NCBI GenBank assembly: GCA_947085845.1
Contig: CAMTXO010000001.1
Location: forward strand, 186,001 to 250,000
Direction of reading: 5' to 3'
Length of the DNA stretch: 64,000 nt
Origin: JACPYF01 sp947085845
GTDB lineage: Bacteria > Patescibacteriota > Saccharimonadia > Saccharimonadales > Saccharimonadaceae
The notes under the pieces were generated by a model, which was not told the origin of the DNA, did no database searches, and worked only from the letters and a program-made list of their open reading frames with translations. Below are positions 1 to 8,642 of the stretch, in pieces. Position 1 is the first letter of the stretch; each line of letters begins with the position of its first letter. Both the position numbers and the translations under genes were made by a program.

Positions 1-34
1 CAGCTTCGAATCTTTTCATAGTTACTCAATTATA

Positions 35-568
35 TCAGTTTTTGTCAATTCTTATAACATCATTTAGTACAGGTATGTCCACTACTGAAGTGTTGATATC
101 CAAATCGGCTGGTGACGAAAGAGAAATGCCTTCTTCCGGCTCTAGCGAATATAGAGTTATGTGGGCAGGCTGGGTAGGAATTTCTTCGCCGTAACTTTGT
201 CGCAGTTCGTCGTAAAAGCTGGTAAGATTTTCGATATCCACCATAGCAACAACAGTCTTTTTTTCACCTTTTTGCGCTAGACGAAATTCATGCGTTAGCT
301 CAAAAGTTTCTATAGGATTTTCTTTTACAAACTCTTTGAACTTATCAGTTATCTCAATCTCTACTCTTTCGCTATCTTCAGGATTTATAAGTTTTGCCAA
401 ACGATTGGCGGCTACGAGTGTAATGTGAAACTCAGATTTTTTTACTAAACTAAGACCTTCTATATGAATAGATTCCGGTATATTATCGATATTTAGTTCT
501 GACAATATTATATAGCCACGACCGTATGTATACTGTTCAGAATTAGTTGGTTGCAGTTCCGTGTTCAT
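35..568 (-). CDS. 2H phosphoesterase-like (LigT-type) protein
   Basis: A 177-residue soluble protein with two His-x-Thr motifs, HIT near residue 48 (SEFHITLV) and HIT near residue 136 (PAHITLYS). These are the paired catalytic motifs of the 2H phosphoesterase superfamily, whose members act on cyclic phosphodiesters or 2'-5' linkages in RNA or nucleotides. The spacing fits the two-lobed fold. The substrate is unknown. It is the last visible gene of a long minus-strand run and follows the DUF167 gene by 11 bases. A TAGTAT box lies 8 bases upstream of the ATG and there is no Shine-Dalgarno sequence. Family assignment rests on the motifs only. Confidence 0.6.
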   Translation of the reverse strand: MNTELQPTNSEQYTYGRGYIILSELNIDNIPESIHIEGLSLVKKSEFHITLVAANRLAKLINPEDSERVEIEITDKFKEFVKENPIETFELTHEFRLAQKGEKKTVVAMVDIENLTSFYDELRQSYGEEIPTQPAHITLYSLEPEEGISLSSPADLDINTSVVDIPVLNDVIRIDKN

Positions 569-579
569 ATATCTCTATA

Positions 580-801
580 CTACAGTATTTTGACAACCTT
601 TATTGGGTTTGTCAGGCCACGAATGATTTCGATACGCGTTTTTGGCACATTGTAAAAGTCCGACAATAGCTCAATTACTTTTCTATTTGCTTTTCCATCA
701 ATAGCTGGCTCGCGAACATGTACCAGAAGTTCCCCGTCCAGACTAGGCTGTACAAAATTGCCTTTTTTGCTGCTAGATTTTACGCGAACCGTAACCTTCA
801 T
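580..801 (-). CDS. DUF167 (YggU-like) family protein
   Basis: A 73-residue protein with the DUF167 pattern: an N-terminal beta strand (VTVRVKSSSKKG), the central AxDGKANRKVIELL segment near residues 34-44, and a C-terminal I.RG....KVVKI strand. The family is small, widespread and without a settled biochemical function. The length is slightly short of the usual 80-100 residues. It starts 2 bases after the MazG-like gene stop, so it is probably translated from the same mRNA. Confidence 0.8.
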   Translation of the reverse strand: MKVTVRVKSSSKKGNFVQPSLDGELLVHVREPAIDGKANRKVIELLSDFYNVPKTRIEIIRGLTNPIKVVKIL

Positions 802-803
802 AT

Positions 804-1115
804 CTATTTGCTACGATTGGCTTTGAAGGCTGCAGATTTTTGTAGCTGCGCAGTAGCAACTTCGTCAAGATTTAGATCGGCATATTCCGCAAGGACTGCT
901 GAGTAATACATTACGTCGCCTAGCCTTTCTTTCAACAACGCTTTATCTTCACCTGTCAATTCGCCATTTCTATCGCGAATTGCCTTTTTCATAGCATTGC
1001 TGATGATTCCCGCTTCACCAGTAAGTCCCAATGTGCGATGAGCCAATGCCGTAACAGTTTTGTCAGTTATTACGACTGACTGCAAAACTTGTTTTTGAAA
1101 ATCATCCATATTCAT
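804..1115 (-). CDS. MazG-like nucleoside triphosphate pyrophosphohydrolase
   Basis: A 103-residue protein that aligns in pattern with single-domain MazG-like enzymes, which hydrolyse (d)NTPs to monophosphates and pyrophosphate. Helix 1 carries LGLTGEAG (residues 29-36), corresponding to the GEAGE metal-binding motif, and helix 2 carries ERLGDVMYY near residue 63, the usual E..GD metal ligand set. The GEAG motif ends in Ile rather than Glu, a mild departure. It may clean the nucleotide pool or remove modified nucleotides. It lies between an alpha/beta hydrolase and the DUF167 gene. Confidence 0.75.
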   Translation of the reverse strand: MNMDDFQKQVLQSVVITDKTVTALAHRTLGLTGEAGIISNAMKKAIRDRNGELTGEDKALLKERLGDVMYYSAVLAEYADLNLDEVATAQLQKSAAFKANRSK

Positions 1116-1132
1116 AGTTCTATTTTATCACT

Positions 1133-1777
1133 TTAAGATTTTATAGCCTCATTCACACTGTCAACCAGCTCTTCCCTGGCTTCTGTAAAATCATGATCTG
1201 CTGCGATATCTACGACTTTTACATTTTCTAGGTAGTCAAAGTTGGTTTCACCCAAAATATTGTCTTTTGTAGCTCGAAATATTGTTAGTTTGTGGTTTTG
1301 GGAAACTTTTTTGTACAAGCTCGGTACATCGATAGACTTTATGCTCTCCACATATTCTTTCGGTATATAAGTCGTGCTGCCGTCACTGCGGGGTATTGAT
1401 GAAAGGCCTTCTAGATTCATCACACTACCTTCTCTTTTTCCAAATTTACTTATAAATCTTTCAATGGACATCAGCGGAGGTGGCGCCAAGAAAATTACTT
1501 GGTCAATTTTGTCCAGATTCGCTAGACTTGCGACTATGCAACCTTGTGAATGACAGATTAAAGTTGCGCCTTCTTGTGCTTGGTCTATATGCGACTGCAA
1601 TATCTCTACTTGTCTGCCTAACGGCGTAACTGTGGTATTTCCGTCACTATCAAATGTATTGAGATCAAAAGTTATACAATTTGCATTCGGCATTGCCTTC
1701 ACAATATCAGTAAAAATCCCCCGCCCGTCGGCTCGTACGCCAAAACCATGTGCGAATATTATGTCTGTATTTTTCAT
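1133..1777 (-). CDS. Alpha/beta hydrolase, serine hydrolase type
   Basis: A 214-residue cytoplasmic protein beginning with a strand and an HGFG segment near residues 10-13 (oxyanion region). The nucleophile elbow CHSQG near residue 75 supplies the serine, and the C-terminal DHDF near residue 194 offers the histidine. The size and the small lid resemble RBBP9/YdeN-type or cutinase-like small hydrolases. The substrate cannot be read from the sequence. Its ATG overlaps the stop of the preceding membrane-protein gene (ATGA), indicating translational coupling. Confidence 0.7.
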   Translation of the reverse strand: MKNTDIIFAHGFGVRADGRGIFTDIVKAMPNANCITFDLNTFDSDGNTTVTPLGRQVEILQSHIDQAQEGATLICHSQGCIVASLANLDKIDQVIFLAPPPLMSIERFISKFGKREGSVMNLEGLSSIPRSDGSTTYIPKEYVESIKSIDVPSLYKKVSQNHKLTIFRATKDNILGETNFDYLENVKVVDIAADHDFTEAREELVDSVNEAIKS

Positions 1778-2424
1778 AGCCCAATTGTAAACAACACACC
1801 AAATACTATGAGAATAAATCCTATCAATATTAAAATCCCGGCCATTCCCTTTATTTCAACAGTGAAAATATCTTTAGAGGTTTTCCCATTTGGTCTTGAT
1901 GCGATGTCTTTTAACATAAGATCAACAACAATAACAAAAAGCACCATAACGCCAGAGAGTACTAATAGGATTGGTATAATTCGATCTTTTTCAACAGACT
2001 CAAATGCACTAAAACTTACACTAACAGTAGTAAATAGTGCTACAAAAATACCTAAAGTTTCTATAGCTCTAATTTGAGTATTTTGAATATCACTTTTAAC
2101 AACTTCAACTCTTTCGCCCGTTTCTTTTAGCTTTTTATCTACGTTGTCTTTAATTTGCTTATTACTTTCTGCAATTCTTTTATCGACATCTTCTTTAATT
2201 TGTTCAGTCAATTCTTTACTGAACCTTTCGTACCTTTCTATATCAGAAATGTAAAGGTAGTCTTTACTATCTTGAAAAGATTGAGGAACATAAAATGATC
2301 CACTTATTGTTGGACCAGGATTCGTAAGTTTTTTAATACCCTCCTGACCAGCTACATTCAATTGAGAATTTTTTATTGTTGAAGACTCTTTGTCTTCTTT
2401 GTCGTTAGCTTGGTGATTTGCCAT
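1774..2424 (-). CDS. Unknown coiled-coil membrane protein
   Basis: A 216-residue protein I do not recognise. The first 60 residues are polar, residues about 70-115 are a charged heptad-like coiled coil (repeated Lys/Glu/Asp with IKEDVDKRIAES-type spacing), and the C-terminal half has about four membrane helices (near 122-140, 148-168 and 188-215). The start is supported by GAGG six bases before the ATG. It overlaps the upstream unknown gene by 20 bases and the downstream hydrolase by 4. Base use is visibly more AT-rich than in the flanking glyS and hydrolase genes, suggesting acquisition as a unit with its neighbour. Confidence 0.7.
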   Translation of the reverse strand: MANHQANDKEDKESSTIKNSQLNVAGQEGIKKLTNPGPTISGSFYVPQSFQDSKDYLYISDIERYERFSKELTEQIKEDVDKRIAESNKQIKDNVDKKLKETGERVEVVKSDIQNTQIRAIETLGIFVALFTTVSVSFSAFESVEKDRIIPILLVLSGVMVLFVIVVDLMLKDIASRPNGKTSKDIFTVEIKGMAGILILIGFILIVFGVLFTIGL

Positions 2425-3061
2425 TTCTAACCTCAGTAATCACGCTCTCTTTTCCAAGAGTAATTAGTTCACCGATAATTACGCTTAGTTCACCGATTTT
2501 CTTGTCTATACTTACTTTTATATCAGTACCTATATCGCTTCTTGAATCCAATGTTTTATTGTCTTTAGCATTTCTTCCTAGTAAATAATCAAATCTTTTA
2601 GTAATAGATATTTGATCATTATTTAATTTATCTTCATAAACAACAGCGACACTGTACTCAATTAAACTACTAGTTTCCGCAGCTAATATTTTTGGTAGAT
2701 CTTGATCAGTAAACTCTTCAGAAATTATTGTTGCGAATCCAAGACGTGATGTTAAATATTTATCCTTAAAAATATTATTTAGCCCGGATAAAAAATAATC
2801 TACCACATCTATTGCATTTTTATTTTCCTCAACTGGCCACCTAAAAATTATTCTCGTAAACGAGATGTTACATTCCATACTCTCATCTTCGGACTTCAAA
2901 ATCACCCTAGGAATATCCCTATCTACATCGTCAGGTATAGGCAGGGCTATATTTGTACCATCGAATTCCGGAAACTCATTTTTAATATTACTGAGAAGTT
3001 CATTTTTATCACTAAAGAATAAATCTTTTAGGTATATTGCTAGGAAATACTCTTTTTTCAT
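2405..3061 (-). CDS. Unknown soluble protein, partner of the membrane gene
   Basis: A 218-residue protein with no motif I can name. It starts with MKKEYFLAIYLKDLFF, has alternating strand/helix character and few cysteines, and ends in a helix (IGELSVIIGELITLGKE) that could contact the coiled coil encoded next. Its ATG overlaps the glyS stop codon (ATGA), and it overlaps the following gene by 20 bases, so expression should be coupled to glyS. The AT-rich composition matches the next gene. The general shape recalls sporadically distributed families of unknown function, but I make no family call. Confidence 0.65.
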   Translation of the reverse strand: MKKEYFLAIYLKDLFFSDKNELLSNIKNEFPEFDGTNIALPIPDDVDRDIPRVILKSEDESMECNISFTRIIFRWPVEENKNAIDVVDYFLSGLNNIFKDKYLTSRLGFATIISEEFTDQDLPKILAAETSSLIEYSVAVVYEDKLNNDQISITKRFDYLLGRNAKDNKTLDSRSDIGTDIKVSIDKKIGELSVIIGELITLGKESVITEVRNGKSPS

Positions 3062-4368
3062 AAAGATCTGTCCTGCCTTTCTACTAATTCATCTAATCCA
3101 ACTCTCTTCTGTTCAGTGGTATCCCTATCACGAACAGTCACAGTGTCATCTTCTAGCGTGTCAAAATCAATCACTACACAGTATGGTGTGCCGATTTCGT
3201 CTTGGCGGCGGTAGCGTTTGCCGATGTTTCCGTTGTCGTCCCACATGACATTGCCGTGTTTTTTCTTCAAAGCGTCGTACACTTCACGAGCTTTAGCAAC
3301 AAGCTCTGGCTTGTTTTTGAGCAGTGGCGAAACTGCATATTTCACAGGAGCTAAATGCTCTGGTAGGGCTAAATAAATTCGTTTTTCACCATTTTGTTCG
3401 TCCTCGCGATATGCGCTAGATAGTACCGCCATAATCATACGTTCAACACCAAAACTTGGTTCGATAACATGTGGAATGAATTTGTCATTGGTACCTTTGA
3501 TTGTGTATTCCATGTTTTTGCCCGCATTGTCGTGAATATTCTTTAGGTCAAAGTCGGTACGGTATGCAAGTCCAAGCAGCTCTTCACGACCAATTGGAAA
3601 GTCGAACTCGAAATCAACTGTACGTTTGCTGTAATGCGCACGGTCATCTTCTGGAACTTCTAGCTCGTGAATAGATTCTGCTGGTAAGCCGAGTTCGGAT
3701 GTCAGGAACATTCGTATACCCTTTATCCAACCTTCGAACATCTGCTCCCATTCGTCTGGGTGAATGAAATATTCTATTTCCATTTGTTCAAACTCACGTG
3801 AACGGAATATAAAATCACGTGGTGAAATTTCGTTACGAAAAGCCTTGCCCATTTGCGCAATACCAAAGGGTAAATCAGGATAAAAACTATCTAGAACGTT
3901 TTTGTAATTGGTGAAAATACCTTGCGCTGTCTCCGGTCGTAGATAGCTGATTGATTTGTCGTCATCAACAGGACCAACATTTGTTTTAAACATCATGTTG
4001 AACTGACGAGCTTCGCCAAAAGTGCCGGTTTTGCCACAGTTTGGACATTTGTCACCCTCGAGATGATCGGCACGGAAACGACCTTTACAGTTGCTACACT
4101 CGACCAACGGGTCGGTAAATGTATCGATGTGACCACTCGCCTTCCAAACACCAGGGTTCATAAGTATCGCAGCATCGACACCATACATTTCGTCACGACT
4201 GTCGACAAAAGTCTTCCACCACAAGTTCATGATGTTTCGCTTTAGCGTCACACCAAGTGGACCGTAGTCCCATGTACCTGAAAGACCACCATACACTTCA
4301 CTACCTTGGTATATAAAACCACGGCGTTTCGCCAAACTAACGATATCTTCTAATTTTACTTCACTCAT
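3058..4368 (-). CDS. glyQS: Glycyl-tRNA synthetase, dimeric type
   Basis: A 436-residue class II synthetase of the homodimeric (alpha2) type charging tRNA-Gly. Visible features are the N-terminal RRGFIYQGSEVYGG signature, a zinc-ribbon insertion with CSNC and CPNC near residues 93-113, class II motif 2 (FRNEISPRD near 177), motif 3 (FGVERMIMAVL near 307) and a C-terminal anticodon-binding domain. A perfect extended -10 box (TGGTATAAT) sits 8 bases before the ATG with no Shine-Dalgarno, so the gene probably has its own leaderless transcript even though it lies close behind recO. Confidence 0.95.
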   Translation of the reverse strand: MSEVKLEDIVSLAKRRGFIYQGSEVYGGLSGTWDYGPLGVTLKRNIMNLWWKTFVDSRDEMYGVDAAILMNPGVWKASGHIDTFTDPLVECSNCKGRFRADHLEGDKCPNCGKTGTFGEARQFNMMFKTNVGPVDDDKSISYLRPETAQGIFTNYKNVLDSFYPDLPFGIAQMGKAFRNEISPRDFIFRSREFEQMEIEYFIHPDEWEQMFEGWIKGIRMFLTSELGLPAESIHELEVPEDDRAHYSKRTVDFEFDFPIGREELLGLAYRTDFDLKNIHDNAGKNMEYTIKGTNDKFIPHVIEPSFGVERMIMAVLSSAYREDEQNGEKRIYLALPEHLAPVKYAVSPLLKNKPELVAKAREVYDALKKKHGNVMWDDNGNIGKRYRRQDEIGTPYCVVIDFDTLEDDTVTVRDRDTTEQKRVGLDELVERQDRSL

Positions 4369-4376
4369 TACGCATA

Positions 4377-4385
4377 ATTATACCA
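4377..4385 (-). promoter_or_regulatory. Extended -10 promoter of glyS
   Basis: The minus strand reads TGGTATAAT here, a perfect extended -10 element, with 8 bases to the glyS ATG at 4368. No convincing -35 is seen. The element lies just before the end of recO, so glyS and downstream genes can be transcribed independently of recO, with almost no 5' leader. Confidence 0.6.
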
Positions 4386-4387
4386 GA

Positions 4388-5062
4388 TTACTCTGATACA
4401 GCGTGCGCCAATGACAAGATATCGTCTAGTAAGCCCTCCGTACTTGAAATATTAGCTACCAACTGAGGTGTTTTGAGCTTCAATATTTTGAGTAGTTTCA
4501 GATGATCGGCTGTGAAGTTGCCGCTTGGGTGTACTGCAAATGACATTTCGGCTATATCGAACTGGTACTTCTCGCCTTCAACCAGTGGTTTATTGTTGTG
4601 ATCGCGCGACAAGTTGAGCCCATGTCCCGATATTTCAGCTGCCTGTAAATAGAACCATGCTTTTACTATGCGAAGATCGATATGTAAGTTATTCAAACTT
4701 TGCAAGCCTATGAGCGTAACATCATAAAGTAATGGCTCGTGCGTGTGTTCGCTCAAGCGTCCGATTTTTTTAAGTATTTCGTAACCAAACTGCAATCGCT
4801 CGTAATCTTTTACAATATCGCCCATAACTTCACTTAGTCGAGCCGATGTGAGTACACCCATTTCACTTTTACCCTGATGTATTGTTACTTCACTCACGCA
4901 AAAAAGCTCTATCGCACCTGCTAGTTTGCTTTTCTCTTTGCGCACACCCTTTGCTATTGCGCTAATTTTGTGACCATCAGCTGTCAAAAGCTGTAAAATA
5001 CGGTCTGATTCACCATAATTTGTCCGACGCAGCACAATTGCCTTGGTTTTATTGAACTGCAT
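4388..5062 (-). CDS. recO: DNA repair protein RecO
   Basis: A 224-residue RecO with the N-terminal OB fold (KAIVLRRTNYGESDRILQLLTADGHKISAIAKGVRKEKS), which binds ssDNA and loads RecA with RecR onto SSB-coated DNA. The helical C-terminal domain follows. The cysteine zinc cluster found in some RecO proteins is absent. The start overlaps the receiver-domain gene by 14 bases. Linking recO to a two-component pair is unusual, but gene order in these compact genomes is often not functional. Confidence 0.88.
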   Translation of the reverse strand: MQFNKTKAIVLRRTNYGESDRILQLLTADGHKISAIAKGVRKEKSKLAGAIELFCVSEVTIHQGKSEMGVLTSARLSEVMGDIVKDYERLQFGYEILKKIGRLSEHTHEPLLYDVTLIGLQSLNNLHIDLRIVKAWFYLQAAEISGHGLNLSRDHNNKPLVEGEKYQFDIAEMSFAVHPSGNFTADHLKLLKILKLKTPQLVANISSTEGLLDDILSLAHAVSE

Positions 5063-5414
5063 GTTTCAGTGCCTTTACGATGTCTCTTGGACTAGTCTGA
5101 GTTTTGTCTAGAACTGAGCGTACGCCGTAATGGGCTAGCGATTCTAGGTCAAAATCTGCCGTATCAACAGATGTGCAAAGGACCACTGGTAGGTCGGCCA
5201 GATCTGTATGCGATTGTAGCTCGTTTAAAAGCGTTGGCGCCGTTGCCGATGGCAACATAACATCCAGCAACACGACGCTGGGTTCGAAATCATCAATCAT
5301 ATCGATGCCTTCTGCCCCATCACCTGCAACAGCTGTTTGCCAGCCTTCATTTTGCAACACTTTCACCACTGTGTCGCTAAACCATTTGTCGTCTTCTATC
5401 AATAAAACTTTCAT
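5049..5414 (-). CDS. Stand-alone response regulator receiver domain
   Basis: A 121-residue CheY-like receiver with no output domain. It has the acidic pocket (IEDD near residues 6-9), phospho-acceptor Asp in VVLLDVMLP near residue 51, Thr/Ser in LCTS near 81 and Lys in VLDKTQ near 104. The kinase gene immediately upstream overlaps it by 4 bases, so the two form a two-component pair. The output must be through protein-protein contact or a phosphorelay, since no DNA-binding domain is present. Confidence 0.88.
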   Translation of the reverse strand: MKVLLIEDDKWFSDTVVKVLQNEGWQTAVAGDGAEGIDMIDDFEPSVVLLDVMLPSATAPTLLNELQSHTDLADLPVVLCTSVDTADFDLESLAHYGVRSVLDKTQTSPRDIVKALKHAVQ

Positions 5415-6112
5415 ACTAGTGACATTTGTAGTGATTGTGGCAAATTAATATAAAATGTTTGCCCACCAGCTCTGTGTCGTGTCATACCTAGCTCACCACC
5501 CATTGCGCCAGCAAACTGACTGGCAATATAGAGCCCTAGACCACTACTGTTTGGTCGATTGCTCATAGGTTGCGGCGCTTTTCCTAGTTTTGATCGAAGC
5601 TTGCGCACTTCGGATTTTAGTAGCGATGGACCATGGTCGGTAATACTTATTTTTGCGTTGTCGGCGCTACGGTTTATTGTAATTTCTATTGGTTTTTCGG
5701 CGTTACCATAATTGAGGGCGTTGTCGCAGAGGCCAAAAATGACGCTACTCATAAGGTCGCGGTTGCCGACGGCTAATACAGATTGCTTCGGTACTTTCAC
5801 TGTAATGTCTTGGCCTAGCTCGCGACAAAGAGGTGCAAGTTCGTCCGCAATTTCGTCGCACAAACGACCAAGATTGACTGGTTCACTCTCGAGCTCATCT
5901 GTACGATAGCTTCGAGTTAAGGCTTCGGTAAGACGCAGCGAGCGCTCAGCGGTGAGTTGTATTCGTTCAAACGCAGTTTTACGTTCTGCCTCTGTATAAT
6001 ATTCGCTTGCAAGAGCAATTTGACGCATAAGCGCTAAAGGAGCTTTGAGCTCGTGAGACAAGGCCACCAAAGTAGGCAGCTGACCGATTTCACCTCCATT
6101 ATTATGCGTCAT
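5411..6112 (-). CDS. Soluble histidine kinase lacking a sensor domain
   Basis: A 233-residue kinase made only of a HisKA helix pair and an HATPase domain. The H-box is LSHELKAPL near residue 20, the N-box is near 125-135 (GLCDNALNYG), with a G1-like SITDHGPSL and a G2 SSGLGLYIAS. No membrane segment or PAS domain is visible, so the input is likely cytoplasmic or by partner protein. The promoter TGCTACACT lies 10 bases before the ATG. It is paired with the receiver gene next to it. Confidence 0.85.
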   Translation of the reverse strand: MTHNNGGEIGQLPTLVALSHELKAPLALMRQIALASEYYTEAERKTAFERIQLTAERSLRLTEALTRSYRTDELESEPVNLGRLCDEIADELAPLCRELGQDITVKVPKQSVLAVGNRDLMSSVIFGLCDNALNYGNAEKPIEITINRSADNAKISITDHGPSLLKSEVRKLRSKLGKAPQPMSNRPNSSGLGLYIASQFAGAMGGELGMTRHRAGGQTFYINLPQSLQMSLV

Positions 6113-6138
6113 AGCTACAACTAGTGTAGCACGATAAC

Positions 6139-6810
6139 TTACAAGTCGAAATTGATAGTTTTGATTATTTTGTCGTCAAAGTCAGGTGTGAAAAGTGGTG
6201 AATCTGTTTTCAGAATGAGTGTTTTGTCACGAATCTTGAACACAACAACCGACCCATCGAGCTCTTTTGTGAACTTGCCATCAAAGCGCTGAGCATCAAA
6301 ACCATTTGCAGTAATTGCTGAGCTACGAAGTGCACCCTGTTTTACTTGACCAGCATATTGTTGCAACACTTGGTCATAGGCTTGATCGACTATAGAAACC
6401 TGCAGCGCAAACTTATTTGCCGAACCGCTACCACTAGTAGGAGGCACCCCACCTGGGTGGAAATAGGCTTGATAAGCGCTGCCCTTGGCACCATCACTAG
6501 CTACATATACACTCCAATTTTTTGGGTATTTGAAATTGACTCGACCAAGATCTGATGGACCAACAAATTCTGTTAAAGGGTTCTTTTCTTTTTCCTCAAA
6601 ATCTTTTATATCCTCTGTTTTTTGTTGGCTTTTAGCAACTTCTTGTGCGGAGACAATTTTTTCATCGACATTATTTTTCTGGTCGTTATAGTTCACCAAC
6701 GCCCAGATCATTACTGAGCCGAATACAAGTGACAAAAGGCCAAAAATAATGCTAGTAACTACCGCACCCGTGATATAACCGCTTTCTTTTCCTGAGTAAA
6801 TCTTTGTCAT
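6139..6810 (-). CDS. Membrane-anchored unknown protein
   Basis: A 223-residue protein with one membrane helix near residues 13-37 (VVTSIIFGLLSLVFGSVMIWALV), a charged linker of about 40 residues, and an extracytoplasmic domain beginning NFKYPKNWSVYV that resembles the entry of PsbP-like or similar beta-rich folds. Function is unknown. It may sit outside the membrane close to the two-component pair that follows 26 bases later. A TACTAT box 10 bases before the ATG suggests an independent, nearly leaderless transcript. Confidence 0.7.
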   Translation of the reverse strand: MTKIYSGKESGYITGAVVTSIIFGLLSLVFGSVMIWALVNYNDQKNNVDEKIVSAQEVAKSQQKTEDIKDFEEKEKNPLTEFVGPSDLGRVNFKYPKNWSVYVASDGAKGSAYQAYFHPGGVPPTSGSGSANKFALQVSIVDQAYDQVLQQYAGQVKQGALRSSAITANGFDAQRFDGKFTKELDGSVVVFKIRDKTLILKTDSPLFTPDFDDKIIKTINFDL

Positions 6811-6837
6811 AATACTAACAATAGTATGCTAAAGCAC

Positions 6838-7356
6838 TTATGTTTGCAACTGGGGTTTAAAAATATATAGAAACATCGGCCCTTCGGTCTTGTACACTTT
6901 GCGGCCCTCAATCTTGAAGCCATAGGTAATAAAGTTGATTGTTTTATCGTGCTCATTGACATGTTTTTGTAGTTTTTGCTCTAGTTTAGTCATATACCTA
7001 CCGTTCAAAAATGTATATACGACAGTTGTATCGCTAGGTAGATCCTTGTGCCAAAAGTTACCAAAATGAATCGTAATATTTTTTTGTCCACGACTCAACA
7101 CCTTTGATACCAGCCACTGCCATGGACCGAGTTCATAGCCCACCGCACGAGCTCCATACATAGCTGCTGCTCTCAGCACCACCCCGTCACCAGAACCAAT
7201 GTCTACAAAAACATCTGATTTTTTCAAAGGATGTATTTTCATAATATCAGCGACTTGTTTTTTGAGTGTTGGTACATATGGAGCGCCAAAAAACGTAACA
7301 AAACCAAATGAAACAACTAGAAAACCAAAAGCAAAAAAAATGATATCAAGCATCAA
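6838..7356 (-). CDS. Membrane-anchored class I SAM methyltransferase
   Basis: A 172-residue protein with an N-terminal hydrophobic helix (residues 2-24), then a Rossmann methyltransferase core: motif I DIGSGDGVVL near residues 51-60, an acidic motif II end (GYELGPWQ) and motif IV-like TTVVYTFLNG. The architecture resembles DOT1-like or FkbM-like small methyltransferases of unknown substrate. It overlaps xseB by 11 bases. Substrate not assignable. Confidence 0.75.
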   Translation of the reverse strand: MMLDIIFFAFGFLVVSFGFVTFFGAPYVPTLKKQVADIMKIHPLKKSDVFVDIGSGDGVVLRAAAMYGARAVGYELGPWQWLVSKVLSRGQKNITIHFGNFWHKDLPSDTTVVYTFLNGRYMTKLEQKLQKHVNEHDKTINFITYGFKIEGRKVYKTEGPMFLYIFKPQLQT

Positions 7357-7546
7357 ATTTCTTTTTGATAATTTCTATTTTGTTTTTTGCAGTCTGCAAT
7401 TCATCACCAATCTCGGCTGCCAACTTTTCAGCTACTTCAAACTTTTTTAAAGCTTGATCTATTTCGATGTCTTCCTGTTCAAACCAAGTCACCAACTCAT
7501 CGAGATCTGCTAGTTTTTGCTTTACTGTGTTACTTTTTTCTGACAT
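7346..7546 (-). CDS. xseB: Exodeoxyribonuclease VII small subunit
   Basis: A 66-residue helical protein with the XseB pattern (LDELVTWFEQEDIEIDQALKKFEVAEKLA), binding XseA in the ssDNA exonuclease that shortens single-stranded DNA to oligonucleotides. It overlaps xseA by 17 bases, the usual pairing. Length is typical. Confidence 0.9.
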   Translation of the reverse strand: MSEKSNTVKQKLADLDELVTWFEQEDIEIDQALKKFEVAEKLAAEIGDELQTAKNKIEIIKKKFDA

Positions 7547-8642
7547 TTGTTACTCCTGCCTTTATTATATTTTCACTGGTTTCAATATTCAATACATCGC
7601 CCACACTCGCACTAGCTATCGACTGCTTGTTTTCTAATTTCACCAAGCTATAGCCACGCTTTAGTACATTTTTCGGATTTAAGTGAGATAAACTACGAGA
7701 AAGTGTTGTGTGCTGGTTTGTTAAAAAATCAAATTGTCGCTGGATCAAGCCAACTATGGACTGCAAATCCGTATCAATTTTTTGTTGTTTTGCATCATAT
7801 GTACGCTCCATGTCCATGATTATCCTGCGAAGTTTTGCTTGCAAGTTTTGCATAACTTCCTTTTTATCTGGCACTAAAAACTGCGCAGCATTACTAGGTG
7901 TACTAGCGGCCTTGTCAGCTGCCATATCCGCCAGGCTGACATCGATTTCGTGACCTATACCAGTCAAAACCGGCAAGCGAGAGCTTGCGATTGCACGTAC
8001 TAGTGGTTCGTCGTTAAAAGCGCTCAAATCGTCCAGGCTACCCCCTCCACGTACAATAACTACTATTTCTAGAGGTTCTGTGCTCTCGTTAAAATATTGC
8101 AAGGCACGCATGATTTGTTCTGGAGCTTTCTCGCCTTGTACCTGGGTATGTGCGACATCTATCTGCATACCACCCCAACGCTCATCAAGAATTTTGATGA
8201 AATCACCATAACCAGCTGCCTGCGTCGAGCTAATAACTCCTATACGTGAGGGCATTTCTGGCAAAGCACGCTTACGCTCGGGACTAAACAGGCCTTCTTT
8301 GTCCAGTTTCGCCCTCAACAGCTCGAAACTTCGTTTTAGGCTACCCTCACCAACAGGCTGAATAGCTCTTACTGTCAGGCTAAATTTACCCCACTGCGTT
8401 AGTTTCGGCTGTGCAGTTACTATTACTTGCATACCGTCTTCGATCTGAGTCCTGAGCTGAAATAACATCATAAAACAACCAACGCTGGCATTTTCGTCTT
8501 TTATATCAAAGAACACGAACTTGCCTTGGTTTACTTTGTAGCTCGAAACCTCACCAACTATTTCAACACTCGGATACGCATATTCGAGTGTTTGGTTGGT
8601 CAGTGCTATAAAGTCACTTGGACTTAACTGGATTTTTTCCAT
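7530..8642 (-). CDS. xseA: Exodeoxyribonuclease VII large subunit
   Basis: A 370-residue catalytic subunit. The N-terminal OB fold (residues about 1-100, with EIVGEVSSYKVNQGKFVFFDIKDE) is followed by the nuclease core with the VIVRGGGSLDDLSAFNDE signature near residue 200 and GIGHEIDVSLADMAADKAASTPSNAAQ near 230. The C-terminal coiled coil is shorter than in E. coli (456 residues). The gene overlaps the flippase-like membrane gene by 29 bases. Confidence 0.93.
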   Translation of the reverse strand: MEKIQLSPSDFIALTNQTLEYAYPSVEIVGEVSSYKVNQGKFVFFDIKDENASVGCFMMLFQLRTQIEDGMQVIVTAQPKLTQWGKFSLTVRAIQPVGEGSLKRSFELLRAKLDKEGLFSPERKRALPEMPSRIGVISSTQAAGYGDFIKILDERWGGMQIDVAHTQVQGEKAPEQIMRALQYFNESTEPLEIVVIVRGGGSLDDLSAFNDEPLVRAIASSRLPVLTGIGHEIDVSLADMAADKAASTPSNAAQFLVPDKKEVMQNLQAKLRRIIMDMERTYDAKQQKIDTDLQSIVGLIQRQFDFLTNQHTTLSRSLSHLNPKNVLKRGYSLVKLENKQSIASASVGDVLNIETSENIIKAGVTNVRKK

